Assembly: GCA_963969345.1 (NCBI GenBank)
Contig: OZ017766.1
Span: 10,168,001-10,232,000, forward strand
Source of the DNA: Turbatrix aceti
Lineage: Eukaryota; Nematoda; Chromadorea; Rhabditida; Panagrolaimidae
Direction of reading: 5' to 3'
Length of the DNA: 64,000 bases
The first letter of the stretch is position 1, and the number at the start of each line of letters is the position of its first letter. This document shows positions 11,455 through 22,828 of the stretch, one piece after another. The translations under genes and the position numbers were made by a program. The notes beneath the pieces are model-generated. The model was not told the DNA's origin. It worked only from the letters and a program-made list of their open reading frames with translations, and searched no databases.

Positions 11455-13090
11455 CAGACACTCTTCGAGCCGATTTAGGATCGAGGACACATCATTTTGA
11501 CACTTTCAAATGTTTTGAGTCAGAGTTGTAGGCCTTCGGGGGAAAGGTCCAAAGCCGCGATATTTTATTTTATAAAATTCGGATTCACGAGATTCGGCTT
11601 CAGAAGTGTTTTTTATAAAAAATAGTGCCCTGTGCTACGTTGGACATGAACAATTCTGGAAAAATTAATATAGGGGTTTCTGAGGACGGCGGATCCAATG
11701 ACATACTCAGAATTTTTTTTCAGTTACGGTAATTATCGATTTTTTGATATCATACGTTTTCAAACCGCTATCATATTCGGATCTCAAACTTAAGCGGTAA
11801 TTCGATAAGCCTATCTTCTTCCCCGTTGTTTTTTGTATTGGAAAAAGTAAAACACAAAAAAAAAATCGCGTGCCCAAGGTTGTCATAAATTTTAATTTAT
11901 GCTCCAGACTCGACACCAAAGCCCTGCGCGCAACGTGCACGCATGATTTTGCGCTGCTGCACACGCGTATTGACCTTTATTTTTTAGAAACATGCCTAAC
12001 TTATTATAAAAATCGTTTTTGGAACCATTCAATAGGTGTGCCAATGCGGGAAGGTGTACAGTAGTCTTTTTTCCAAGCTTCACCTGTAAAATGCCTGAGG
12101 CTATTAGCCATGAACATTTTGACAAAAATGACCTATTCTATCTTTTAGAGAATTTAATTCTCTATGGTGTGTAAAATTTTCACATTTTTACCGTTATTTT
12201 TAGATACTGTAGCTTAATTTGCCCAACATGTTCTAAATTTGACTTCAAATTATGAAATTTTTATTTCTTAAGAGAAGCGTCGGCAGAAAAATGAAGGTTA
12301 AACTTGGTGTATGTTTTTAAAATTAATGTACCGAACCCAAAAATAAAGGTAAAAATCTGAAAATTTTATAATCGATGCAGAATTGAATTCTCTAAAAGAT
12401 AGATTAGGTCATTTTTGTTAAAATGTTCATGGCTAATAGCCTCAGGCATTTTACAGGTGAAGCTTGGAAAAAAGACTACTGTACACCTTTCCGCCTTGGA
12501 ACACCTATTGAATGGTTCCAAAAACAGTTTTTGTAATAAGTTAGGCAAGCGTCTAAAAAATAAAGGTCAATCCACGTGTGCAGCAGCGCAAAATCATGCG
12601 TGCACGTTGCGCGCAGGGCTTCGGTGTCGAGTCTGGAGCATAAATCAAAATTTATGACAACCTTGGGCACGCGATTTTTTTTTGCGTTTTACTTTTTCCG
12701 ATACAAAAAACAACGGGGAAGAAGATAGGCTTATCGAATTACCGCTTAAGTTTGAGATCCGAATGTGATGACGGTTTGAAAACGTATGATATCAAAAAAT
12801 CGATAATTACCGTAACTGAAAAAAAAATTCTGAGTATGTCATTGGATCCGCCGTCCTCAGAAACCCCTATATTAATTTTTCCAGAATTGTTCATGTCCAA
12901 CGTAACACAGGGCACTATTTTTTTATGAAAAACACTTCTGAAGCCGAATCTCGTGAATCCGAATTTTATAAAATAAAATATCGCGGCTTTGGACCTTTCC
13001 CCCGAAGGCCTACAACTCTGACTCAAAACATTTGAAAGTGTCAAAATGATGTGTCCTCGATCCTAAATCGGCTCGCAGAGTGTCTGTTAA
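11451..13090. mobile_element. Foldback element 3 (TTAA-flanked, about 1.63 kb)
   Basis: Inverted arms (about 11455-12200 and 12335-13086) surround a loop of about 140 bp. Termini read CAGACACTCTTCGAGCCG and CGGCTCGCAGAGTGTCTG; TTAA is at 11451-11454 and 13087-13090. The arms contain AAAATCATGCGTGCACG, the intact (empty) version of the site where a hAT-like element sits in foldback element 4. It lies between TELO2 and the lectin-like gene. No transposase frame is present; reading frames inside are mirrored arm frames. Confidence 0.85.
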
Positions 13091-13297
13091 ATGTTACAAA
13101 ATAAACCGAAAAAGTGTTGCCTATTTCTCATGTTCTCCTGTTTTGGTTTTGTTACTTTTCTGAATCGGTTTAGGGGGAGGAAGGATGAAAAATAATTGTT
13201 GAAAAAATGCACGCAAATGACAAATTAGCATGAAAACCAAAAAAATCGTATAAAAAAAGTATCATAGTCTATTTTGTTTCAATTCAAATTCTCGACG

Positions 13298-16200
13298 ATG
13301 CTGTCGTCACGCGAATTCGTCTTCTGTTTTTCTCTCTGGTCCTGCATCTCTGCATCGGCACCGTGCAGCGACTGCTGGGTTTCTGTTTATACAAACCACC
13401 GGAGCTGCCCAGACAAAAGCTGGTGGTGGTACGACCTTGGTGGCGGTCGTATCAAGTGCTACAAGGTTCAACATATGAGTGAATTAGCTTTTAATATAGA
13501 TTATTTAAATATATTGGAGCATGGATGTGAAGGGTACATCGATATTTGTAAGAAGACTCATCCCAAATCAGTTCCAGCCCTCCCTTATACTAGTATACAC
13601 AAGAAAATAATTTGTAAGTCCACTTGTTAATACTTTTAAGACAGACTCTGCAAGAAAAAATGTTTTGAGTCTAAGTTGTAAGCCTTTTGGGGCAAGGTCT
13701 AAAACCGCGATATTTTGATTTAAAAAAATCGAATTCTGGAAATTTGGCTTCAGAAGTGTTTTTCATCAAAACTATTCCACAAGCTCCTCTGGAAATGTAA
13801 AGATCTGAAAATTTTGATACAGGGGTTTTGGGGGAAGTGGAATTCAGGGACATACTCAGAATTTTTAAAAAACATCTGCAAGTATAAATTAATATAGGGG
13901 TTTCTGAGAACGGCGAATCCAATGACATACTCAGAATTTTTTTTCAGTTACGGTAATTATCGATTTTTTGGTATCGTACGTTTTCAAACCGCCATCATAT
14001 TTGGATCTCAAACTTAAGCGGCAATTCTATATGCCTATCTTCTTCCCCGTTGTTTTTTGTACCGGAAAAAGCAAAACAGAAAAAAATCGCGTGCCCAAGG
14101 TTGTCATAAATTTTAATTTATGCTCCAGACTCCACACCGAAGCCCTGCGCGCAACGTGCACGCATGATTTTGCGCTGCTGAACACGCGAATTGACCTTTA
14201 TTTTTTAGACACATACCTAACTTATTACAAAAACCGTTTTTGGAACCATTCAATAGGTGTGCCAAGGCAGGAAAGTGAACAGTAGTATTTTTTCCAAGCT
14301 TTACCTGTAAAATGCCCAAGGCTATTAGCCGTGAACATTTTAACAAAAATGACCTACTCTATCTTTTAGAGAATTCAATTCTCTATGGAGTATAAAATTT
14401 TCATATTTTTACCTTTGTTTTTGTGTTCGGTACATTGATTTAAAAAACATACACCAAGTTTGACCTTCATTTTTCTGCTGACGCTTCTTTTAAGAAATAA
14501 AAACCTCAAAATTAAAGTCAAATTTAGAACATGTTGGGCAAATTAAGCTACAGAATCCAAAAATAAAGGTAAAAATCTGAAAATTTTATACTCCATAGAG
14601 AATTGAATTCTCTAAAAGATAGAATAGGTCATTTTTGTCAAAATGTTCATGGCTAGCCTCAGGCATTTTACAGGTGAAGTTTAATAAAAAGACTACTGTA
14701 CACCTTTCCGCCTTGGCACACTTATTGAATGATTTCAAAAAACGGTTTTTGTAATAAGTTAAGTATGTGTCTAAAAAATAAAGGTCAATTCGCGTGTTCA
14801 GCAGCGCAAAATCATGCGCGCACCAAGGGTGTCAACGGGCCGAATTTTTGTCGGTCCGGCCCGGCCCGGCCCGCTCGAGGTAAGGCCCGGCCCGGGCCGG
14901 GCCGGCCCGCCTTTTTACCAAAGGATAAAATTAAAGCAAAATTTACTAAAATTTTTTCAATTTGTCGAAAAATATGAGTTGAAAAGGTAAAAATACACGT
15001 TGTTATTCATAATGGGGGAGGATTACTCAAAATGAGCAAGTTTTTGGTTCATTTTTGACTGTTTTGAATAAATTTTGTTCTAAAATTTTTTTTTTTTAAA
15101 CCGGGCCGCCGGGCCGTGCCGACTCACCATCAGGCCCGGCCCGATTGACACCCTTGGCGCGCACGTTGCGCGCAGGGCTTCGGTGTCGAGTCTGGAGCAT
15201 AAATTAAAATTTATGACAACCTTGGGCACGCGATTTTTTTTTGTGTTTTACTTTTTCCAATACAAAAAACAACGGGGAAGAAGATAGGCTTATCGAATTA
15301 CCGCTTAAATTTGAGATCCGAATATGATGGCGGTTTGAAAACGCATGCTATCAAAAAGTCGATAATTACCGTAACTGAAAAAAAATTCTGAGTATGTCAT
15401 TGGATCCGCCGTCCTCAGAAACCCCTTCATTAATTTTTTTCAGAATTTTACATTACCAAAGTAGCACAGGGCACTATTTTTTTATGAAAAACACTTCTGA
15501 AGTCGAATCTCATGAATCCGAATTTTATAAAATAAAATATCGCGGCTTTGGACCTTTCCCCCCCAAGGCCTACAACTCTGACTCAAAACATTTGGAAGTG
15601 TCAAAATGATGTGTCCTCGATCCTAAATCGGCTCGCAGAGTGTCTGTAAAATATTTTTATAGATTTTGACCGTTTTAGTTGCTGTCTGGAGAGCAGAAGG
15701 ACGATGGAGACTGCGCATCGGCGTACATATTCCGTGTGGTAAATCCCAGGTGGCTGATAACCTGGTCTATGTTACAGGCGAGCCGTACGATGATTGGGGT
15801 CAAATATATTATCTTCGCCAAATAATAGGACGATTCGGTCCTATTTTTCAAGATAAACGTTATCTCTACACAAACAGTGCTGATTCTATCGAGCAATTTG
15901 GAGCGTGTTTTAGCACCCAGAGAATCCTTTGTGAATACGATTCTCAAGGATATGATCGATATAAAGGCGACCCAAATTTTGATGTAGCGGCATGGCCTGC
16001 ACCGGATCCGAACCAGCAATGCCCTGAAGGATGGGGGCGTCATTCGGTCACCAACAGCGGCTACAATTGCTACAAACTTTTTAAACCGGAGCTCAAATCA
16101 GAAGTAAAGTGGTCGTGCCTGTTTCCAGAAATCTGCCGGACGTTGAATGACAACGCCATGCCTGCAACTGTCCACAACAACAAAGACAAACTTATTTTAC

Positions 16201-18211
16201 GTGAGTTTTGCCGTTTACTTAGAAAAATTGGAATCAAATTTGTTGTTTTTATGCCAAAAATTAATTAATTATTAGTTTTATTTATGTTTTTTTTGATAAA
16301 GTTTCATTTATGTTTTTCTTGTTTTTAATTAAATTTGGCTGGATAGCCCGGTTGTTAGAACCAAGGCATAAAATCCGGCCGGCCGGCCGAAAATAGGCAA
16401 CACTTTTCGATTCAAGGCCGGCCGAAAAAGCCGGAAAAAACCCGGAAAAAATTCAAAAGTAGATTTTTTTCGAAAAAAGTATGATTTTCTGACGTTTTTG
16501 TGCTTCATTCGTCTTTTTTTTACATTGTACCACAGGGGAATTCACTATTCTGCATTTTTGCATAACATTAGGTTGTTTCTAAAAAAATTTTTTTCTGAAT
16601 CTGGTCAAATTTTGCAAAAATAACCCTAAACCTATGACGAAAATTCAACTCAAAAACGTCAGAGAACACTATGCGCGCATAGCGCATGATGGACCTATGG
16701 TCTCAACGCGAAAGGGATTTTTGAGGCTTTTTTGACGTTTTTTATCGCAAAAGTGAGTGTTTTTTAGATTTCAAGAGTGGATTGGGAGTTTTTTGCGATG
16801 GCGAATGTATCGGGGATATCAGAAATTCAATAATCGATCGATAAATTCGATTTAAAAAATTTATTTCGAAAAATAACTATACGATATCAGAATAAAATAG
16901 TAGACCGTATTCTACGCCCTCGAAAACCCCCGGTTGCCAAAAACTGGAAAATTCTCCCCATGAAATAAAAAGTTCTTTCAATTCTAAAGTTTTTTTCATA
17001 CAAAAAACGCGCACTGAAGCATTTCAGTCGAAAGAGAACACAGTGCGCGCATGCAAATGCGCGTAGCGTGTTGCCTATGGAGGCTTACTGCCAAGCCGGT
17101 TTCCCATTCTTGTATACGAACTTTGGCATTGTGATTAAGTTCATCTTGATCTTTGCAACGAACTTTGCCCGGCAAAAAATATTAATTTTGACATGTGTAA
17201 ATAATTTATTAATATTTATTTTAAGATTTGAAATAACTTCTTATTTCATGGGGAGAATTTTCCTGTTTTTTGCCACTAGGTTTTTGATGGCGTAGAATAC
17301 TGTCTACTATTTTATTCTGATATCGTACAGTTATTTTTTTCTCAAATTATCGTATTATCGATTTAATATTGATTTTTTGATAGTGCCATTAAATTTGCCG
17401 TAGCCGATAACCCCCAGATCCGTCTTTACACCTAAAAAATATCTACTCTAAATATGCATATGAAAACTGGAAAAAACGAGTTTTCGCGTTGAGACCATAG
17501 GTCCATCGCATATATGCCTGTATCTCGCTTGCGCGTTGCTAGCGCGCTCTAATTTTGTGTTTTTGGAATCAGTGTGCCCGAATTAGTCAGTATACCAAGT
17601 TTGACGCCGATACAAAACAGACACTAAAAGTCAGTTAGCCCAAAATTTTTTTTGTTTCAATTCTCTCGAAAAAACCAATTTGAAGTCAAAAGTCGAATTT
17701 AATATTTTCAGGCGGCGTTGAGAAAAAGAAAAATTTTGCAATCGGCACTTACGTTCCCTGCAAATTCGAGCAATTTACCGACAAATCAAAATTTATGAGT
17801 GTCGACGGAAAATCGATAGACACAAATCTCATTGATGGCTTTAACGGAAGGTTTCTCTTGGTGACTGATGATTCAAAGCTGCAGCCTACCTTTGACTTAG
17901 AATACGTCATGTGCCAAATTCCATACGACAACGATGGACAACCCCGCTCCTTACATTTCCATGTCAGTCCCTGCAATTATTTTCCTCTGCGGTACGAATC
18001 GTGGAAAGGCTTCACCATCATTGACAAATCAGAATTTCCAAATTCCGGTAACAAAGACCTCTGCAAGCTTCGAGATCCGCTGTCGTATATCGCACCAATT
18101 GACCATTTCAACAAAGACTTTGATCAGGTGCTTGTGGCTGATCACGTTCGAGACAAGAAGAACTTAGTTATTTGTGCCCGATATTTGAATACCTATCTTG
18201 AAATGCTATAA
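13298..18211 (+). CDS. Secreted protein with two C-type-lectin-like domains
   Basis: Exons 13298-13613, 15679-16200 and 17712-18211 give 445 residues. A hydrophobic leader (residues 4-22, FVFCFSLWSCISASA) indicates secretion. Two tandem modules are visible: module A starts at CPDKSWW...CYKV (C37) and has PALPYTSIHKK then LRIGVHIPC (about 118-125); module B starts at CPEGWG...CYKLF (C220) and has AMPATVHNNKDK then FAIGTYVPC (288-296), ending near VICARY. The C-x2-W...CY start, the IH segment and the later IG segment follow the C-type-lectin-like fold as known in nematode CLEC proteins; the calcium-binding EPN/WND triads are not evident, so sugar binding is unproven. Both introns are phase 1 and fall at the same place in each module, just after KII/LIL, showing duplication of a module with its intron. 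Intron 1 is almost wholly foldback element 4; intron 2 holds another inverted-repeat element. Likely role: secreted recognition or cuticle/intestinal protein (inference). Confidence 0.72.
13636..15647. mobile_element. Foldback element 4, filling lectin-gene intron 1
   Basis: An inverted-repeat element related to element 3 through most of its arms (shared ATATCGCGGCTTTGGACC and CATGATTTTGCGCTGCTG blocks). The left end is TTAAGACAGACTCTGC near 13636; the right end is GCTCGCAGAGTGTCTGTAAA, where the flanking TTAA has been lost or mutated. The left arm carries extra diverged sequence (about 13780-13890), so the copy is rearranged. It occupies all but about 55 bp of intron 1 of the lectin-like gene and itself contains a nested hAT-like element at 14824-15156. 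Confidence 0.75.
14816..15164. mobile_element. hAT-like miniature element nested in foldback element 4
   Basis: A 333 bp element (14824-15156) with terminal inverted repeats CAAGGGTGTCAA and TTGACACCCTTG, flanked by a perfect 8 bp duplication GCGCGCAC (14816-14823 and 15157-15164). The subterminal parts are GGCCCGG-rich and the middle is A/T-rich. The same position in foldback element 3 (around 12594-12606) is uninterrupted, which gives the exact empty site. An 8 bp target duplication is typical of hAT transposons; there is no transposase, so it is non-autonomous. Confidence 0.88.
16370..16445. repeat. GGCCGG-rich short repeat
   Basis: CCGGCCGGCCGGCCG at about 16376-16390 and AAGGCCGGCCG at about 16423, in lectin-gene intron 2. 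Strikingly G/C-rich against an A/T-rich background; possibly the end of an unrecognised element. Confidence 0.45.
16665..17550. mobile_element. Inverted-repeat element in lectin-gene intron 2
   Basis: Matching inverted segments: GGACCTATGGTCTCAACGCG (about 16691) pairs with CGCGTTGAGACCATAGGTCC (about 17486); GATATCAGAATAAAATAGTA (about 16883) pairs with TACTATTTTATTCTGATATC (about 17306); and GAAAATTCTCCCCATGAAAT pairs with ATTTCATGGGGAGAATTTTC. The loop is near 17000-17170. It is a different sequence family from foldback elements 1-4. The exact ends and any target duplication are unclear. Confidence 0.65.
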
Positions 18212-18517
18212 AATTTATAATGTGTGTGATTGTGATGTTTTGTGATATACATGTTTGTTTTAAGTTGAGAAATGAAATTTCAACAATATAAATGTTTTTT
18301 CTTTGACAAAAAATATTGTTTTGCCTACGCATAAGTGGCGTGATAACATCTGACCAATAATAATTCAATGCTGAATCACAAAAAACAAACAGCCAATCAC
18401 TTGGGCGCTGTTAAAAAGTAAACAAAAGTAGGCGGGATAGAGAAACTACTTGAGGCAGACGACTTGACTCACATTGCACAGAATTCCCCCCCCCCCCGTT
18501 TGTTGAATAAAGAAAAC

Positions 18518-19115
18518 ATGAATTTTCAAATTTTTATATCCACCTTAACCGGTTTTGTGATTGCGGCTTTCTGGGCCACTGTCACTGATGCCATTCAATG
18601 CTACGAAGGTAAACTGACGCTGACAAATGCTACCGATTTGAGTGCCCAACTCGGCAGATGTGAGGGTTATCGATGTGTTTTTTGTAAGTTTGATTTATTT
18701 ATTTAGAAAAGTGTTTGTTTTGCTTTTTTATACTACGTTGCATAGTGCTGACCGCATGCGCATTTTTTACGCTTACTATTTACTTGTACACGTTTCTTTA
18801 TAAAATGTTTTTTACATTTTTGAACCGTTTTTCATGGGTAGTATAGTTTCAGGGAGCGACATAATAGGCTCAAAAGGTGAATTTTTGTGCGCAAAAGTTG
18901 GCGATACATTTTACAACGTCACAGTCGCAAATGGAACTTCTGCATCTTCATCGTGCATATTAGTGTTCGATAACGTGCTTCTAAAGATTTGTGACACAAC
19001 TCTCTGCAACACTCAGTGTGGTAAATCTTCTGCAACGCCGTCACTACCTGCACTTTTCAGAATTTTGTATTCCGTGACTAATACCTCCAATTTTGTTACA
19101 CCGTTTATGTTTTAA
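18518..19115 (+). CDS. Small secreted Ly6/three-finger-like protein
   Basis: Two exons, 18518-18683 and 18853-19115, joined in phase 1, give 142 residues. An N-terminal hydrophobic leader (about residues 3-25) ends before AIQCYEG. The mature part has ordered cysteines (QCY, GRC, YRC, FLC, SSC, KIC, LCN) that end in the C-x4-LCN pattern typical of Ly6/uPAR three-finger domains, plus N-glycosylation sites (NAT, NVT, NGT). The C-terminus (LPALFRILY...FVTPFMF) is moderately hydrophobic and could be a GPI-attachment signal; this is an inference. A poly-C run sits just upstream of the ATG. Function unknown; family members act as surface or secreted ligands and modulators. Confidence 0.6.
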
Positions 19116-19996
19116 ATATTTTTATACCCCAAAATTTGTTTTCGATTTGATTTACATATTTCGTTTTATTATCGTCGGTTTTTCACCTTTGGAGACAGAT
19201 GAATGTTATCGATTTTTGTAAAATCCGAATGCTCGTCTATCAATGCAACAACGATATCGATAAGAACAACCCCGGCCAGTATGTATCAATATATTCTGAA
19301 TATTTGTGCTCTTGCTGACAAAATCTTTATCTGAAAAACGTTTTTGTAATAAACATTGTATTAGTTAATTATGGTGACATTTATTATACATATTATGTAT
19401 AATAAATGACTGTCGCTACGCGAGCGCATTTTCCCTCGCAATGCGCACGCACGTCCCGGTCCTCCCGCGATGGCGGGACTCCAACGTCCAACCCCTTGGC
19501 GCACAATTGCTTCCCTCTTTCTCTTTGTTGTTTCAGTTGTAGTAGTTGTCCCGATTTTAGGCTCTTCTTCTCCTCTGGCCTATTTCTTTTGTTTGTTGTT
19601 ATTTTTTTTCTTACTTATTACTTGTTGTGAGTAATAAACATTCTCGATATTTCTCCGTCTACCCTGCCACCAGGATCGCGCTGCACTGTGCCGCGATCTA
19701 CCCCCACCCCCAACGACTCGCCTCGAACCCGCGCCCACGAGCGCGTTCGGTGAGTCACTTGTCCTTTTCGCGCCTTCTTTCTTCTGGCGCCCCTCTTTTC
19801 AGTGGTGATACCGCTACATGTCGTCTAAAAAAGGTAATGATATTTGCTTTAGTTTTTGCACCTGCTAAAAGTTTTCTTAGAATAATTTTTTTATGCTGTG
19901 TAAAATTACTTATAGGACAGATTCTGCCTCATTTTTTTCATACTCTCATACTACGTTGTTCTTGGTTCTTGATGTTAACATCGGTGAAATTTTGTA
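19116..19996. other. Intergenic region with no supported gene
   Basis: The first part is the 3' flank of the Ly6-like gene. The part at 19400-19800 is unusually G/C-rich (CGCGATGGCGGGACTCC, CTCGAACCCGCGCCCACG) and has open frames but no start, motif or splice pattern I can defend. Confidence 0.4.
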
Positions 19997-20225
19997 ATGA
20001 CGGTTTGTTCTTTTTTTGAAGCCTATCAAAATACATCTTCCCGAAAACAAATTGATGAATTGTGCGATTTGGTAAAAAGTAAAGCAAAACGTTGTCAAAA
20101 TTTTCAAATGGTTTTGACAACCATTTTTTCGATACTTATCCTCGTTTCTGTCATTCGTCTTTATCGTCATGCTGATACACGTAAATCTGAAAGCGCTTTG
20201 TCATTCTGTACTCTACTACTCACAG
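19997..20225 (+). pseudogene. Truncated copy of a seven-transmembrane receptor
   Basis: The frame starting at the ATG at 19997 encodes an N-terminal stretch and first membrane segment (TTIFSILILVSVIRLYR) followed by ADTRKSESALSFCTLLL. This is clearly related to the intact receptor at 22829 (TIFSTLIFASVIRLHR, then SETRKSESAFSFCTLLL). Similarity stops at about 20225 (CTLLL), after which the frame runs into unrelated sequence rich in AGCAAT words. Only about a fifth of a receptor remains, so it is a broken duplicate. Confidence 0.7.
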
Positions 20226-21900
20226 AAAAATTTAAACAAGCAATATGTCGTCGAAAATTTTCCTTTGTGCTAAGCAATTATTTGTTTCACAGCAAGCAAT
20301 ATGAACGTTACAACATGCATATTGCTTTTTAGTAAGCAATAGTAAGCCAAAATTTGTTGAGTTGCACGAAGCTTTTTCTTCCGCGCACCGAGTTGCAGAC
20401 ACTATCGCACGTTGCGCGCAACTAACTGTTCTTTTCTCGACGTCGATTTGGTACAGAATTTTGAAAAATTGTATTTCGTTTCAAAATTGAGTTTTTTATG
20501 TGAAAATTTTTTTACAGACAGAACAAGATGTGCTCTATAGCATGAAATGTTCAAACTTTCTGGATTCGATCAAAATTATTGAAATTCAAGGAGGTATGGT
20601 AGAAAAATTGTAGCACATGAACCAAATGAGCTAGAAATGCAGACAAAAGCAATTCTGAAGCACAACAAAATTTCCTAACTTCCGATTCACAAAAAAAGGA
20701 TACCATGTCAACCTACAAGTTTCTAAAAAATTGAAATTTCCGACAAAATTTGATGTGAAAAATTTCTGATAAGAAACATGAAAACGAAATGGACTCTATC
20801 GGCTTCAGCGTTCAATTTCACCTCAGGTCCCAACTTTTCAGAATTTTACATTGAAAACGCGCGTCGTGCTGATTTTTTTTCCGAACCCTACTTTCAAAAT
20901 TTCTGAGGTCGAAAAACTAAAAAAAGTAGGGTCTAGAAAAAATTATGCACCTGCGCACAGAAGAGAGATAAAATTCTGAAATTTTCAGAGTGGATAAAAA
21001 AGATACTGGAGAATTCACTGGTATAACTCATGTTTGGATCAAGTTCCTAAAAAAGTCCTAAAATTATGTATTTCGTGAAAATGTCATTTTTTCTCATAGT
21101 TTTTTAATGGTAACAGTAAGAATAAAAATTTTTGCTAGATAGAAAATTTTCTTGTGCGTCTAATGCTTAAAAAACTGGGTTTCTAACTTTATTATTCATT
21201 GAGATACGATTTTTCTAGTACACCCTACTCAATTTGTTCAAAAATGACAATTTTGTAAAACGGGAGTATATCCACTCGATAGACAAAATTTCATTTGACC
21301 ACGTCCTAAAATTTCAGAAACATACGTAATAATTGACCAAAGTTTTTGAATTTTAAAAATAATTAGTTTGATCGAATTGTTCAAAACGCGCACACAGGCG
21401 TCACATCTCGTTTTTGCAACTCCCGACGCGAAAATTTGGCAACGCGATCGGACGAGTTCGCAGCCCTAAGACTTGGAATTTTTTCTTGTTTTTTCTTCAT
21501 TTTTATGACTTTTGCTTCTATTTGTTGTTGTTTCGCTTGCTCTTCGACGTATATTTTGTGCTGCAACTACCCATGGACTACTATGAAGCGGCAGGATGAC
21601 AGGACAGTGACTGGCAGCAACGTTGGTGAGTTTGGGGAGGGGGTGGGAAGATTTTTTGGGCTTTCAAATGACATTTTTTTGAAAAAATTCGTTGTATCGT
21701 GGCTTGGCCATGCTGCTGTTCTGATTTCGCTTGTTGATAGGTTCTTGAGGTTGGCGTTTGAGTTGGGGGATTACTAGGCTGATGATAGGTTACCGATATT
21801 GTCGATCGTCGGCGCTTCAGAACCGCATGCTTTGCCAACTCACGGTAACTCGAAAATTGTAAACACATGTCATTTGTTGGTTGTTAATGAATTTTTTGGT
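20226..21900. other. Intergenic region with no supported gene
   Basis: The AGCAAT words at 20245-20345 mark the breakpoint of the truncated receptor. The remainder is A/T-rich with a more G/C-rich patch near 21390-21470. Open frames at 21414-21868 show no recognisable domain. Confidence 0.4.
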
Positions 21901-21956
21901 ATTACAGCCTTTTTCTGCCTTTTTACACTCATCCTGAGAAACAAACGTGTCAATTT

Positions 21957-22192
21957 GCGTTTCAGGCTACTTCAATGGTTTTACACACTTCTGTCGTCGA
22001 CGAGAAACCCATCACGATTCTCTAATCATCCGGCTTAACGTAACCGCCGTCAAAGTGCGTGCCGGTGTTTTTTTTGGTGAGTTTTGAACCTTTTGATGAC
22101 TCCTTTGATGGGTTGTTTTTAGGCTACTTCAAATGTCAACCCATGTATCGCTGTAATAAAAATGGCATCATCCTTACTCCGACGTCGACATA
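21957..22192 (+). pseudogene. Possible decayed cysteine-containing exons
   Basis: Two AG-preceded stretches start with the same bases: TTTCAG then GCTACTTCAATGG (about 21966) and TTTTTAG then GCTACTTCAAATG (about 22122). Joined through a GT donor at about 22077 they read GYFNGFTHFCRRRE..., then GYFKCQPMYRCNKNG and a stop. The FCRRR and cysteine spacing loosely recalls nematode DSL-type secreted domains, but no full domain, start codon or upstream exon is found. Most likely a remnant; a chance reading is possible. Confidence 0.25.
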
Positions 22193-22499
22193 ATGTTAGT
22201 AATCTGCCGCTTTGTCGACGATGACAACACGCTACCGTCGTCGAGAAAAACGCGTCAAGATCTTTTTGGCCCGCGGGCAAGATGACTGAATCTGCTGTGC
22301 CTAACGACAAGTTTTTGGAATTCTTTATTTTTTCTCTTTTTGTTTGTTGTATTCATTGTTTGTTGTAATAATAATAAATACCGTACCTAATACCGTATCG
22401 AAGGGGCGTATGGGGCCAAAAAAGCAGCAACGGGAAGGGGGTTCGTCACGCTTTGCCAACGCTTTTCGTGCTGAGACCAACGCAAAACTGGCCGCAACG

Positions 22500-22660
22500 T
22501 GGTTTGCAGAATAGCAATTTATTGCTGTCTAAAAAGCAATGTTATGCAAAACCAACATTGCTTTCCCGAAAGCAACGCGGTTTTAAGGCAGCTAACTTAG
22601 CAATATTTTGCTGTCCCGACATCAATTAATTGCTTTTCAGAAAGCAATGACCGAAATTTT
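22500..22660. repeat. AGCAAT/ATTGCT palindromic cluster
   Basis: At least eight copies of AGCAAT or ATTGCT in 160 bp, several as close inverted pairs (AGCAATTTATTGCT; AGCAATGTTATGC with CCAACATTGCT). Similar words occur at 20245-20345, next to the truncated receptor copy, and in front of the intact receptor at 22800. Confidence 0.5.
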
Positions 22661-22828
22661 TTTTTTGTGAGTATCATAAAATATTTTTTTATTCCATCAA
22701 GCTTATGTAAATATCATACATATGTATATACCTGACTGACTGCTTTTTGAACAATATCAAAATCAAAATTAGTACTTGTTCTTGTTTCTTGTTTCTTGCT
22801 GTTTAGCAATAGTAAATATACTTTTGCA

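Noticed and set aside
19690..19760. tRNA or tRNA-derived SINE on the minus strand
   Set aside because: GGGTTCGAGGC resembles a B box, but no A box, acceptor stem or cloverleaf could be assembled.
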